Program-made: the position numbers and the translations under genes | DNA from: Micrococcaceae bacterium | GTDB lineage: Bacteria; Actinomycetota; Actinomycetes; Actinomycetales; Micrococcaceae | DNA length: 61,803 nt | Direction: 5' to 3' | NCBI GenBank assembly: GCA_025465475.1 | Contig: JAODMR010000055.1 | Span: forward strand, 1 to 61,803 | In this document: piece after piece, positions 1 to 9,435 of the stretch | How the letters are laid out: each line of letters starts with the position of its first letter | How positions within the stretch are numbered: the stretch's first letter is position 1 | Notes under the pieces: generated by a model | Told to the model about the DNA's origin: nothing | Seen by the model: the letters and a program-made list of their open reading frames with translations, nothing else | Databases searched by the model: none

Positions 1-126
1 TTCGTGATCGGCATCGGCTCGCTGCTGCTGGGCGTGGTCCTGATGGGGTGGTGGTACCGGACCGCCGCCCGACGCCGCGAAGCCGAGGACGCGCTCGCGG
101 CGCTTCCGCCGTCGTACCGTCCCTGA
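1..126 (+). CDS. C-terminal end of an unidentified membrane protein (partial)
   Basis: The reading frame is open from the first base and stops with TGA at 124-126, giving 41 residues. The first 18 or so are hydrophobic (FVIGIGSLLLGVVLMGWW), which fits a last membrane helix. They are followed by an arginine-rich cytoplasmic tail ending in PPSYRP. The rest of the gene lies to the left of the window. The tail would suit a permease, but no family motif is present, so no function is assigned. Confidence 0.6.
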   Translation, partial: FVIGIGSLLLGVVLMGWWYRTAARRREAEDALAALPPSYRP

Positions 127-208
127 CCCCCGGAGTCGGGTGGCCTTGGTCGCGGTCGGGCGGCAGGCTCCGGTCAGGCCCGGGCGTCGGCACCGGTCAG
201 GCTGGCCC

Positions 209-237
209 CTGACGGGCCCGGGCCGCGGGCCCGTCAG
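209..237. terminator. Hairpin between convergent genes
   Basis: CTGACGGGCCCG (209-220) and CGGGCCCGTCAG (226-237) form a perfect 12-base-pair stem with a 5-base loop. The right arm contains the stop codon of the leftward MMPL gene (234-236). It lies between two convergent genes and could end transcription from both sides. There is no T-run, so whether it is a true intrinsic terminator is inferred. Confidence 0.5.
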
Positions 238-3026
238 GCCCGGGCATCGGCCAGTTCCCGGTCGGGTTCCCGGCCGGCGTCGGAATGGCCCGCCAGGGTT
301 GCCCCTTCCAGCTTGGCGCCCTCCACATCGACGTCCGGCAGCAGCCGGTTAAGCCAGCGTGGCAGCCACCAGGCGGTCCGGCCCAGCAGGTGCATGGCGG
401 CAGGAACAAGGGTCATCCGGACCACGAAGGCATCAAGCAGCACACCGAAGGCCATGGCGAAACCGAGCGGGCGCACCATGGTCAAGTGGCTGAAGATGAA
501 CCCGGAGAACACGCTGGTCATGATGATCGCGGCCGCCACGACAACCCGGGCGGCGTGGCTGAAGCCCGTCCGGACGGCCTGTTTCGCCGATTCGCCGTGC
601 ACGTAGGCCTCGCGCATGCCGGAGACGATAAACACCTGGTAATCCATGGCCAGTCCAAACAGCACACCGATCAGGATGATGGGCAGGAAGCTCAGCACGG
701 CCCCCGGGTTGGCAACGTCGAAAATGCCGCCGAGCCAGCCCCACTGATAGACGGCCACGACCCCGCCGAATGCCGCCGCCAGGGAGAGCAGGAAGCCAGC
801 GGTCGCGAGGATGGGCACCAGCAGGGACCGGAAGACCAGGAGCAACAGGATCAGGGAGAGGCCCACGACAACGGTCAGGTACAGCGGCAGGGCGGCGCCC
901 AGCTTGCTGGACACATCGACGTTCGCCGCGGTCTGGCCGGTCAGGCCGATGCGAACTCCGGTACCGTCCTTGATCTGGGTGCCCTTGGCGCGCAGGTCGG
1001 ACACCACCTGCACGGTGCTGGCGCTGGCCGGGCCGTCGGTGGGAATCACCTGGAAAACGGCGGTTTCCCGGTTCGGGCTCAGCGCGACAGGGACGGCGGC
1101 CTTGACGTTGGACACGGTGGCCAGTTGATCTGCCACATCCAGCTGCAGCTTTTGGGCGTCCGTTTCGTTGAGTCCGGTGGGGAAGGAACCGACGACGACG
1201 ATGGGACCGTTGACTCCGGCCCCAAAGTTCCTGCCGGTGATGTCATAGGCCTTGAAGGCACTGGAGTCCACCGGCTCGGTGCCGCCATCGGGCAGGGCCA
1301 GCCGTAGTCCGGCGGCGGGCAGGGCGATGACGCCCAGCAGCAGCACTGACACCACCAGGGTCAGCCAGGGGTGTCGGGTGACGAAACCGCCCCACCCCTT
1401 GCCCCGGGCCGCTGCGGCCGGAGACCCGGCAGCACCGGCGCCGGTGGCACGATGCCGGCCGTGCACCTTTCCATTCGGCTGCGGCGCCTCCCGGCCGGCA
1501 GGCTGCTGGACGGCAGGGTCCTGGACGGCCGGGTTCTGGACGGCGGGGTTCCTGCCGGCGGAGTGAACGGTGCTCGATCCGCCGGAAAGTCCGCTGGATC
1601 GGCCGGAAAGTCCGGCCCGGGCCCAACTCCGCTTGGAGATGACTCTGGTGCCCAGCAGGCCCAGCACGGCGGGGGTCAGGCTCAGGGCCACCAATACCGC
1701 GATGGCGACGGTGGCCGCCGCTGTGACGCCCATGACGCCAAGGAACGGCAGACCGGAAACGGTCAGTGCGGAGAGCGCAATGACAACGGTGAGTCCGGCG
1801 AACAAGACCGCGTTTCCTGAGGTTCCGGTCGCCTTGGCGACCGACTCCTGCATCGGCATGCCGGCAAGCAGTTGCTGGCGGTGACGGTTGACGATGAAAA
1901 GTGAATAGTCAATGCCGACGGCCAGGCCGAGCATCAGGGCCAGGATCGGGGAAATGGAGGACATTTCCACCACACCGCTGAGGGCGAAGCTTCCGCCCAC
2001 GCCGACCGCGACGCCGATGATCGCCATCAGCAGCGGCAAGCCGGCGGCCAGCAGGGTGCCGAGCATGATGATCAGCACGGCCGCCGCGACGGCGATGCCG
2101 ATGACCTCGGCGACGCCGAAAATCTCGGAGACATCCTCGCTGATGTCCTTGCTGGGATACACCTCCACGCCGGCGCTTGCGGCTTCCTGCACGGTTTCCT
2201 GCACCTGGGCGCGGACCTCAGGCGCGATTCCGTTGATCGCCCCGGTGAACTGGACCTGCGCGACGGCGGCCTGCCCGTTCTCGGACACGAAGCGGATACC
2301 CGAGGAGGCATCGGCCTGGCGTTTGCCCAATTCCAGGGCTTCGCGCTGCGTCGCCAGCTGGGCCACGCCGTCATCGTACTTCTGCTTGTTGGTGTCGTAT
2401 TCCGCCTGGCCGGCAGCCAACTGCTGGCGCGCGGCGTTGATTGAGCCCTGCGCGTCGTTGAGCCGGGCGCGTGCCGCATCCGTCCCCGGGTTGGCCGGTG
2501 CTCCATCCAGTGCTGCCCGCTGCTGGTCCAACTGCGCCTGCTGTGCGTTGATCTGGTCCGCTCCGGCCTGCAGTTTGGCGGCGGCGGCGTCCAACTGGGG
2601 CTTGCCGGCGTCCAGCTGTGCCTGTGCGGCGTCGAGCTGGGCCTGGCCGTCGGTGATCTTGGCCGCCGCGCTGTCCAGGGTGGCCTGGGTGGTGAAGGGA
2701 TTGACGACGTTGCGGATGTCGGGCATCTGCGCCAGCTTGTCCAGGGCGGCGGTGATGGCGTCCTGCTGTGCGGTCGTCAACGGTTGGCCCGCAGGTGCTG
2801 CGAAAACCACGGTGCCGCTGCCGCCCGACGCGGACGGCAGGTCCTGCTTCAGCTTGTCCGCCACCTGCTGGGTTTCGGTGCCCGGGATCTGGAAACTGTT
2901 GGAGGTCTCACCCCGGAACAACAGGGCCGAGGCGCCCACCAGCACCACGATCAGGGCCCAGGCGGAAATGACCCACCACCGGCGGCGGAAGGAAAACGTG
3001 CCGAGACGATACAGCAGGAGGGCCAT
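234..3026 (-). CDS. MMPL/RND-family membrane transporter
   Basis: A 930-residue integral membrane protein of the MMPL (RND-like) family, which uses the proton gradient to export lipids or hydrophobic compounds. Helix 1 lies around residues 17-37. It is followed by a long extracytoplasmic segment whose residues about 115-240 are rich in Q/A/L heptads (AQAQLDAAQAQLDAG) and probably coiled. A block of helices follows, with the MMPL motif GIDYSLFIVNRHR near residue 371. A poorly conserved linker (about 460-545) carries NPAVQ repeats. The second half repeats the architecture with GLAMDYQVFIV. The start is set at the ATG of MALLLYRL; an in-frame upstream extension is proline/arginine-rich and not transporter-like. 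It sits 41 bases behind the TetR gene on the same strand, so it is probably the efflux gene under that repressor. The substrate is unknown. Confidence 0.88.
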   Translation of the reverse strand: MALLLYRLGTFSFRRRWWVISAWALIVVLVGASALLFRGETSNSFQIPGTETQQVADKLKQDLPSASGGSGTVVFAAPAGQPLTTAQQDAITAALDKLAQMPDIRNVVNPFTTQATLDSAAAKITDGQAQLDAAQAQLDAGKPQLDAAAAKLQAGADQINAQQAQLDQQRAALDGAPANPGTDAARARLNDAQGSINAARQQLAAGQAEYDTNKQKYDDGVAQLATQREALELGKRQADASSGIRFVSENGQAAVAQVQFTGAINGIAPEVRAQVQETVQEAASAGVEVYPSKDISEDVSEIFGVAEVIGIAVAAAVLIIMLGTLLAAGLPLLMAIIGVAVGVGGSFALSGVVEMSSISPILALMLGLAVGIDYSLFIVNRHRQQLLAGMPMQESVAKATGTSGNAVLFAGLTVVIALSALTVSGLPFLGVMGVTAAATVAIAVLVALSLTPAVLGLLGTRVISKRSWARAGLSGRSSGLSGGSSTVHSAGRNPAVQNPAVQDPAVQQPAGREAPQPNGKVHGRHRATGAGAAGSPAAAARGKGWGGFVTRHPWLTLVVSVLLLGVIALPAAGLRLALPDGGTEPVDSSAFKAYDITGRNFGAGVNGPIVVVGSFPTGLNETDAQKLQLDVADQLATVSNVKAAVPVALSPNRETAVFQVIPTDGPASASTVQVVSDLRAKGTQIKDGTGVRIGLTGQTAANVDVSSKLGAALPLYLTVVVGLSLILLLLVFRSLLVPILATAGFLLSLAAAFGGVVAVYQWGWLGGIFDVANPGAVLSFLPIILIGVLFGLAMDYQVFIVSGMREAYVHGESAKQAVRTGFSHAARVVVAAAIIMTSVFSGFIFSHLTMVRPLGFAMAFGVLLDAFVVRMTLVPAAMHLLGRTAWWLPRWLNRLLPDVDVEGAKLEGATLAGHSDAGREPDRELADARA
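1508..1552. repeat. 15-base tandem repeat in the MMPL linker
   Basis: Three consecutive 15-base units (1508-1522, 1523-1537, 1538-1552; consensus GGACGGCSGGGTTCY on the plus strand) encode NPAVQ-NPAVQ-DPAVQ in the cytoplasmic linker between the two halves of the transporter. The repeat keeps the frame, so length variation here would be tolerated. Confidence 0.8.
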
Positions 3027-3067
3027 GGAATGTGTCCTTGGTGATCGGGAGAACGGAGGAGGAAAAG

Positions 3068-3766
3068 TCAGCGGACGAAACCGGCGCGCAGGTGCCCGAC
3101 GGCTTCCAGGAGGAGTTGGCGGAGCACGGCGAGCGACTCCGGGCCAATGTCGGGTCCGCACCGCGCGAACCAGATGTCGAACGCTGCGCGTCCTGCGGCC
3201 AGCATGGATCCGACCAGGGTGTGCAGGTACAGTTCATCCGGCGACGCTCCCAGCCGGCTGCGGACAGCCTGCACAATCCGTGAAGTGCAGTTTTCCCAGG
3301 CCTGCAGCTGGAATCGTTCAGCCTGCGGATGATCCTGGGTAAGGGCGAACGTCTCGGCGAGCAAGGCAAGTTCGCGCGGATTGCTGACGGCCGTCAGCGC
3401 GTACTGGGCCGCCTCCAGCAGCGGCTCATCGACGGGCCTGACCATCAGTTGCTCGATGACGCTGTCCAGGTAGGTCTGCGTGAAGCTCGCAATGGCAGCC
3501 TCGGGGCTCGAGTAGTAGTTGAAGAAGGTCCGGCGGGAAACGCCGGCGGCAGCTGCGACGTCGTCGGCGGTGAATCCGCCCATGGTCCGGCTGCGCAGCA
3601 GGTCAAGGGCCGCCCCGGCGATGGCTTCCCGTGTGGCAGCCTTGCTTTGCTCCCGACGGCCTTCCTGCCGGACGGTTTGCTCCCAACGCTGTTCCGGCTC
3701 CCGGCCCGGCTGCGGACGCGAGACGTTGGCGTCGGCGTCGGCGTCGGCGAGTGGGGGAGTGTGCAT
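3068..3766 (-). CDS. TetR-family transcriptional regulator
   Basis: A 232-residue TetR/AcrR-type repressor. The N-terminal helix-turn-helix lies at about residues 64-86 (FTADDVAAAAGVSRRTFFNYY, typical of TetR proteins), preceded by a low-complexity tail with ADADADAN. That tail is encoded by a GTCGGC microsatellite. The C-terminal part is the variable ligand-binding domain. The ATG at 3766 is chosen because a -10 box (TATCGT) lies exactly six bases upstream. A GTG nine codons further up would fall inside the operator. The gene precedes the MMPL transporter on the same strand, so it most likely represses itself and that pump. The ligand cannot be predicted. Confidence 0.9.
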   Translation of the reverse strand: MHTPPLADADADANVSRPQPGREPEQRWEQTVRQEGRREQSKAATREAIAGAALDLLRSRTMGGFTADDVAAAAGVSRRTFFNYYSSPEAAIASFTQTYLDSVIEQLMVRPVDEPLLEAAQYALTAVSNPRELALLAETFALTQDHPQAERFQLQAWENCTSRIVQAVRSRLGASPDELYLHTLVGSMLAAGRAAFDIWFARCGPDIGPESLAVLRQLLLEAVGHLRAGFVR

Positions 3767-3772
3767 GCACCA

Positions 3773-3802
3773 ACGATAAATCCGCCGTTGCACTCAGTGC
3801 AA
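3773..3802 (-). promoter_or_regulatory. Promoter of the TetR-MMPL operon
   Basis: On the minus strand TTGCAC (3802-3797) and TATCGT (3778-3773) are 18 bases apart. The -10 box ends six bases before the ATG, so the transcript should be leaderless. Confidence 0.6.
3788..3802. promoter_or_regulatory. Palindromic operator, probably for the TetR regulator
   Basis: TTGCACTCAGTGCAA is a perfect inverted repeat with 7-base arms around one central base. It covers the -35 element of the TetR-MMPL promoter, where a bound repressor would block RNA polymerase. The size and symmetry are typical of TetR operators. Confidence 0.75.
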
Positions 3803-3824
3803 CATGAGTGATTGTGGGACAGAA

Positions 3825-3861
3825 AAGGCCCGATGGCTGCCAAGGGCAGCCATCGGGCCTT
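3825..3861 (-). terminator. Intrinsic terminator of the symporter gene
   Basis: A perfect 17-base-pair stem (3825-3841 with 3845-3861, 3-base loop) is followed by TT on the minus strand, giving CCTTTT at the end of the hairpin. It lies 22 bases beyond the stop codon of the leftward symporter gene and also insulates the TetR promoter from read-through. Confidence 0.85.
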
Positions 3862-3883
3862 ATTCAGTGTTACTGCGGGTGGC

Positions 3884-5314
3884 TCAGGCGGACGTCAGTG
3901 CTCCGGTTCGCGCCTGGCTGGGGACTCCGGCGTCGCCGGCTGCCGCGTCCGCCACGTCGGTGCTGGGCGAGTCATCAACGAACGGGTCGCCGGTGCGCAC
4001 CGCGTTGTAGAGGTTGAGGTCCAGCAGGCCCTGACGCTTGGCAACGATCGTCGGAACCAGGGCCTGGCCGGCAACGTTGACAGCCGTGCGGCCCATGTCC
4101 AGGATCGGGTCGATGGAGAGCAGCAGGCCCACACCGGCGAGCGGCAGGCCCAAGGTGGAGAGGGTCAGCGTCAGCATCACGACGGCGCCGGTGGTTCCGG
4201 CGGTCGCGGCGGAGCCGAGCACGGAGACCAGGACGATCAGCAGGTACTGGCTGAGGTCCAGGTGGATGCCGAAGAACTGGGCCACGAAGATCGCCGCGAC
4301 GGCCGGGTAAATGGCTGCACAGCCGTCCATCTTGGTGGTGGCGCCCAGGGGTACGGCAAAGGAGGCGTAGCCGCGGGGAACGCCCAGGTTACGCTCGGTG
4401 ACCCGCTGGGTCAGGGGCAGGGTGCCGATGGAGGAGCGGGAGACAAAGGCCAACTGGACGGCCGGCCAGACGCCCGAGAAGTACTGCCGCACGGACAGTC
4501 CGTGGCTGCGGACCAGGATGGGGTAGACGACGAACAGCACCAGGGCCAGGCCGACGTAGATGGCCAGCGTGAACCGCCCGAGGGATCCGATGGTGTCCCA
4601 GCCGTAGCTGGCAACGGCATTGCCGATCAGGCCGATGGTGCCCAGCGGGGCGATGCGGATGATCCACCACAGCACCTTCTGGATGACGGCCAGGGCGGAG
4701 GCGTTGAGTTTCAGGAAGGGCTCCGCGGCGGCGCCGACCTTGAGGGCGGCGATGCCCACGACGATGGCGATGACCAGGATCTGCAGCACGTTGAAGCTGA
4801 CGGACGTGGTCACTGCCCCGCTCTGGGCAACGGTGGAGCTGGCGCCCAGGCCAAGGAAGTTCTTCGGAAACAAGCCGGTAAGGAAGGCCCACCAGTCGCC
4901 GGTCTTGCCGGTGTAGTCCGCCGGGGCGGCCTGGCCGGTGCCGGAGCCGGGCTGGAACAGCAGGCCAAGGCCAATGCCGATCACCACAGCGATCAGGGCC
5001 GTGATGGCGAACCACAGCAGCGTGTTCCAGGCCAGACGGGCGGCGTTGGTCACCCTGCTCAAGTTGGCGATGGAGCTGACGACCGCGGTGAAAATGAGGG
5101 GAACAACGGCGGCCTGCAGCAACGAGACGTAGCTGCTGCCGATGGTGGCCAGGGTGGTGGTCAGGCCGTTGGGGTGGCTGTGGTCCCCGCCGAGGGATTT
5201 GGCGATCAGGCCCAGCACCAGGCCGACGATAAGGGCGGCGATGATCTGGACACCGAAGGAGCGCATCCAGTGCGGCAGGCGATGGGTTCTGGGAGGCAGG
5301 GCTGTAGAAGTCAC
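3884..5314 (-). CDS. Dicarboxylate/amino acid:cation symporter (DAACS family)
   Basis: A 476-residue sodium- or proton-coupled importer of the SDF/DAACS family (relatives: DctA, GltP, TcyP). Several membrane helices are obvious, starting with IIAALIVGLVLGLIA. The family hairpin motif appears as SRSSIGTLPLT and the substrate-binding helix as SIDPILDMGRTAVNVAGQ, with the conserved D...R-T-x-x-N pattern. SSIGTLP resembles cystine/glutamate-type members more than the SSSAATLP of glutamate carriers, so a C4-dicarboxylate substrate is not certain. The GTG at 5314 is preferred because TATGGT lies exactly six bases upstream; a TTG at 5338 is also in frame. The gene is monocistronic and ends in a strong terminator. 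Confidence 0.88.
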   Translation of the reverse strand: MTSTALPPRTHRLPHWMRSFGVQIIAALIVGLVLGLIAKSLGGDHSHPNGLTTTLATIGSSYVSLLQAAVVPLIFTAVVSSIANLSRVTNAARLAWNTLLWFAITALIAVVIGIGLGLLFQPGSGTGQAAPADYTGKTGDWWAFLTGLFPKNFLGLGASSTVAQSGAVTTSVSFNVLQILVIAIVVGIAALKVGAAAEPFLKLNASALAVIQKVLWWIIRIAPLGTIGLIGNAVASYGWDTIGSLGRFTLAIYVGLALVLFVVYPILVRSHGLSVRQYFSGVWPAVQLAFVSRSSIGTLPLTQRVTERNLGVPRGYASFAVPLGATTKMDGCAAIYPAVAAIFVAQFFGIHLDLSQYLLIVLVSVLGSAATAGTTGAVVMLTLTLSTLGLPLAGVGLLLSIDPILDMGRTAVNVAGQALVPTIVAKRQGLLDLNLYNAVRTGDPFVDDSPSTDVADAAAGDAGVPSQARTGALTSA

Positions 5315-5320
5315 CCGGGA

Positions 5321-5326
5321 ACCATA
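5321..5326 (-). promoter_or_regulatory. -10 box of the symporter gene (leaderless)
   Basis: TATGGT on the minus strand, six bases before the GTG start codon at 5314. Confidence 0.5.
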
Positions 5327-5390
5327 GTGTCCGGCCAATACCAGATTCCACTTACCGTTGCGTAATGTTACGTCCCACCATCCTCCCCGC

Positions 5391-5497
5391 CGAGTGTCGA
5401 GTTCTGCACGCCACCCGCGAGGGGGAGGGGTGCTTATGTCGACACTCGGCGGGGGTGGAGGGGTGCTTATGTCGACACTCGGCGGGGGTGGCGGGGG
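5391..5497. repeat. Dispersed GAGTGTCGA-type repeat cluster
   Basis: One forward unit (GAGTGTCGAGTTCTGCACG, from 5392) and two inverted units containing TGTCGACACTCGGC (5437-5450 and 5470-5483, 33 bases apart inside a duplicated GGGTGCTTAT... segment). The inverted and forward units can pair. The same core sequence builds the large array at 19664-20345, so this is a smaller member of one repeat family. It lies between the divergent 5' end of the symporter gene and the 3' end of the DUF885 gene. Confidence 0.75.
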
Positions 5498-7219
5498 TTA
5501 GGAGAGGAGGGCGTTCTTTAGGGTGTCCAGGCCGACGGAGCCCAGGTTGAGTGCCTGGCTGTGGAAGGTCTTCAGGTCGAACGAGTCGCCGTCGGCCTCT
5601 TCACGGGCTGCCCGGATCTGTTCCCAAAGCCGCTGTCCAACCTTGTAGGCAGGGGCTTGGCCCGGCCAACCCAGGTAGCGGTTGAACTCGAAGTTCAGCT
5701 GGCCCTCACTGATGTCCAGGTTCTCTTGCAGGAACGCGTAGCCCTTCTCCGGGGTCCAGGTCCCTTCGCCCCACTGCGACGGGACCTCGAGTTCCAGGTG
5801 AACGCCGATGTCGAAGACCACCCGGGCGGCCCGCATCCGCTGCCCGTTGAGCATGCCCATCTTGTCGCCCGGATCGCTCAGGTATCCCAACTGGTCCATC
5901 AGTCGTTCGGCGTAAAGGGCCCACCCCTCGCCATGGCCGGAAACCCAGCAGCCGTTGCGCCGCCAGTTGTTCAGCAGGCCGCTCTGGTAGGTGGCCGTAG
6001 CAACCTGCAGGTGGTGGCCCGGGACGCCCTCGTGATAGACGGTGGTGGTTTCGGCCCAGGTGGTGAAGGAATCCTCACCCTCGGGTACCGACCACCACAT
6101 CCTGCCTGGCCGGCTGAAGTCGTCACTGGGGCCGGTGTAGTAGATGCCGCCCTCCTGCGTGGGGGCGATGCGGCATTCGAGCCGACGCATGATCTCCGGA
6201 ATCTCAAACTGCACGTCCGTGAGTTCAGCGACGGCCTGGTCGGAGAGCTTCTGCATCCACTCCTTCAGGGCCTCGGTCCCATGCAGTTGCCGGGCGGGGT
6301 CCTCATTGAGAATCTTCTTTGCTTCCTCGATGCTGGCGCCGGGGGCGATCTGCTCCGCGACCTGCCTCTGTTCGGCGATGATGCGGTCCAGTTCCGCCAC
6401 ACCCCACGCATAGGTCTCGGCAAGGTCGACGGCGGAACCAAGGAAGGCGCGGGAGGCGAGGGAATACCGCTCAGCGCCGACGGCGTCCTTCTCGGGGGCT
6501 GCGGCGGCAAGCTCAGTGCGCAGGAACCTGACCAGCAGCCCGTAGGCGGCCCGCGCGGTTTCCGCGGCGAGGTTCAGCCGCTCCTGGGTCACGGCGGGCA
6601 GGGCCCCGTTCGGGGAGTCCTCGCCCTCGGTGCCGTTGCCCTCCAGGGTGGCATTGCCGGCAAGCATCATGAAGAACCCGTCAGCGGCGGCGTGTTTTTC
6701 CGCCTGCTCAATGACGTTGCGGACCTGCCGGGAGGCGGCGACCAAACCTTTTTCCATGCCTGCACGCAGCGATGCGATGTACCCCTCGATGGCGCCCGGC
6801 ACGTTCTCCATGCGCCCGGCAATGTGGTCCCAGTCCCGCACCGTTGCGGTGGGCATCAGGTCGAAGATGGAGCGGATATTTTGTGCCGGGCTGGCGATAT
6901 TGTTCAGGTCGGCCAGGTCCCAGCCCGTGCGGTGCACTTCCAGGTCCAGCCCCAGCCGCTCGCGCATCGCGTGCAGCGTGACCTTGTCGACGTCGTCCTG
7001 GGGTTCCAGGTCGCTGAGCTGGTCGAGCGCGTTGCGGGCCGCCACCACCATGGACTCCAGGCCGGCGGGGGAGAAGTCACGGTATTCGGTTTCCCGGCCG
7101 GGCAGGCCAAGTTCGGTGGCGAAGCCGGGGTCCAACGCCAGGACGGTGTCCATGTAGCTGTCCGCCACGGCATCGATGGGGGTCCGGTCACGGGTGGGTT
7201 TCGCAGTATTGGTAGTCAC
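5498..7219 (-). CDS. DUF885 family protein (putative metallopeptidase)
   Basis: A 573-residue DUF885 protein. Members resemble zinc metallopeptidases of the gluzincin type. The metal-site sequence HEGVPGHHLQ begins at residue 396, and a downstream conserved HGEGWALYAE (about 429-438) could supply the third ligand, an HExxH-like arrangement. There is no signal peptide, so the protein is probably cytoplasmic. The GTG start (GTG ACT ACC) follows TAGGCT at a spacing of six bases. The gene appears to stand alone. The peptidase activity is inferred from the family; the natural substrate is unknown. Confidence 0.82.
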   Translation of the reverse strand: MTTNTAKPTRDRTPIDAVADSYMDTVLALDPGFATELGLPGRETEYRDFSPAGLESMVVAARNALDQLSDLEPQDDVDKVTLHAMRERLGLDLEVHRTGWDLADLNNIASPAQNIRSIFDLMPTATVRDWDHIAGRMENVPGAIEGYIASLRAGMEKGLVAASRQVRNVIEQAEKHAAADGFFMMLAGNATLEGNGTEGEDSPNGALPAVTQERLNLAAETARAAYGLLVRFLRTELAAAAPEKDAVGAERYSLASRAFLGSAVDLAETYAWGVAELDRIIAEQRQVAEQIAPGASIEEAKKILNEDPARQLHGTEALKEWMQKLSDQAVAELTDVQFEIPEIMRRLECRIAPTQEGGIYYTGPSDDFSRPGRMWWSVPEGEDSFTTWAETTTVYHEGVPGHHLQVATATYQSGLLNNWRRNGCWVSGHGEGWALYAERLMDQLGYLSDPGDKMGMLNGQRMRAARVVFDIGVHLELEVPSQWGEGTWTPEKGYAFLQENLDISEGQLNFEFNRYLGWPGQAPAYKVGQRLWEQIRAAREEADGDSFDLKTFHSQALNLGSVGLDTLKNALLS

Positions 7220-7225
7220 CCGATG

Positions 7226-7231
7226 AGCCTA
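7226..7231 (-). promoter_or_regulatory. -10 box of the DUF885 gene (leaderless)
   Basis: TAGGCT on the minus strand, six bases before the GTG start at 7219. Confidence 0.55.
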
Positions 7232-7291
7232 CCGTCGGGGGAATTGGCGAGGAAGGAGCTCGGCACCCGCAGCCCGCCGCGAGGCTCCCGG

Positions 7292-7542
7292 CTAGCCTCG
7301 GCTACGACGCCAGGCGCCGGGACCGGGCTTGGGCGCCAGGTTCAACTGCGCGCGGCGGACCCATTGCCGCGGCGCGGGCCGGGACGGGGCCACCGCCTCG
7401 CCGGGCTGCAGGGCGAGGACGACGGCGGTCAGCGCGGCTAGTTCCTCGGCCGTGGGGTTTCCCTTGACGACCTGCAGCAGCGGATCCGCCACCGAGGCCG
7501 CCGTCGTGCCCTCTGCGCCGGTAGGCATGCCAGCCGGGGTAC

Positions 7543-7546
<4 letters not shown>
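7292..7546 (-). CDS. accE: Acyl-CoA carboxylase epsilon subunit
   Basis: An 84-residue protein matching the small epsilon subunit found only in actinobacterial acyl-CoA carboxylases. It has a divergent N-terminus, the core [21 protein letters not shown] and a basic C-terminal tail rich in W, R and P. The subunit binds the beta subunit and stabilises or activates the complex. The GTG start overlaps the accD stop codon (GTGA), so the two proteins are translationally coupled. The identification rests on the core motif and the position directly after accD. Confidence 0.88.
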
Positions 7547-9126
<1,580 letters not shown>

Positions 9127-9219
9127 GGGCTCTCCGGATCGGTGGCAGGCGGCGGGACCGCCAACTGGACTGTTCCAAGACTTAAGTAGGAACTGCACAA
9201 CGGGCGGCGCTTTGGATCC

Positions 9220-9225
9220 AGTCTA
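9220..9225 (-). promoter_or_regulatory. Possible -10 box of accDE
   Basis: TAGACT on the minus strand, about 94 bases before the accD start codon. accD has a Shine-Dalgarno sequence, which fits a transcript with a leader. No good -35 element is visible. Confidence 0.4.
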
Positions 9226-9248
9226 GTGACGCCGATTGTTCCTCCTTG

Positions 9249-9263
9249 TGTAGAAACCCTACA
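9249..9263. promoter_or_regulatory. Inverted repeat upstream of accDE
   Basis: TGTAG-AAACC-CTACA, perfect 5-base arms around a 5-base spacer, just upstream of where a -35 element for accDE would fall. It is a candidate regulator site; the protein is unknown. Confidence 0.35.
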
Positions 9264-9389
9264 ATTTCGCGTCCCTTCCGTCGAAGGTGCGCTTACGTGG
9301 CCTGGACGGCGGGCGGTGTCCGGTCCGCTTCGGATTGGACTCAGGCGAAGGCGGGAGTTGGTTGCTTTCCGGAGGGATGACCGCCGGTG

Positions 9390-9403
9390 TTACTGGTGAG
9401 TAA
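9390..9403. promoter_or_regulatory. Inverted repeat upstream of the dehydrogenase gene
   Basis: TTACT-GGTG-AGTAA lies 20 bases upstream of the -10 box of the dehydrogenase gene, covering its -35 region. The form is typical of TetR-type operators. No matching regulator gene is adjacent. Confidence 0.45.
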
Positions 9404-9423
9404 CTTGGATTGCCGTTTTGGTC

Positions 9424-9429
9424 TAGGCT
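9424..9429 (+). promoter_or_regulatory. -10 box of the dehydrogenase gene (leaderless)
   Basis: TAGGCT followed by exactly six bases and the ATG at 9436. There is no Shine-Dalgarno sequence. Confidence 0.6.
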
Positions 9430-9435
9430 TTCCCC

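Larger units (their letters stand above)
9127..9435. other. Divergent promoter region between accDE and the dehydrogenase gene
   Basis: This 309-base gap holds the promoters of two divergent genes and two short inverted repeats listed separately (9249-9263 and 9390-9403). Nothing else that looks coding was seen in it. Confidence 0.6.

Noticed and set aside
3812-5365. Long plus-strand open frame opposite the symporter gene (517 codons)
   Set aside because: It is antisense to a clear DAACS transporter. Its product is Gly/Asp/Gln/His-rich, as expected from the opposite strand of GC-rich coding DNA, with no domain.
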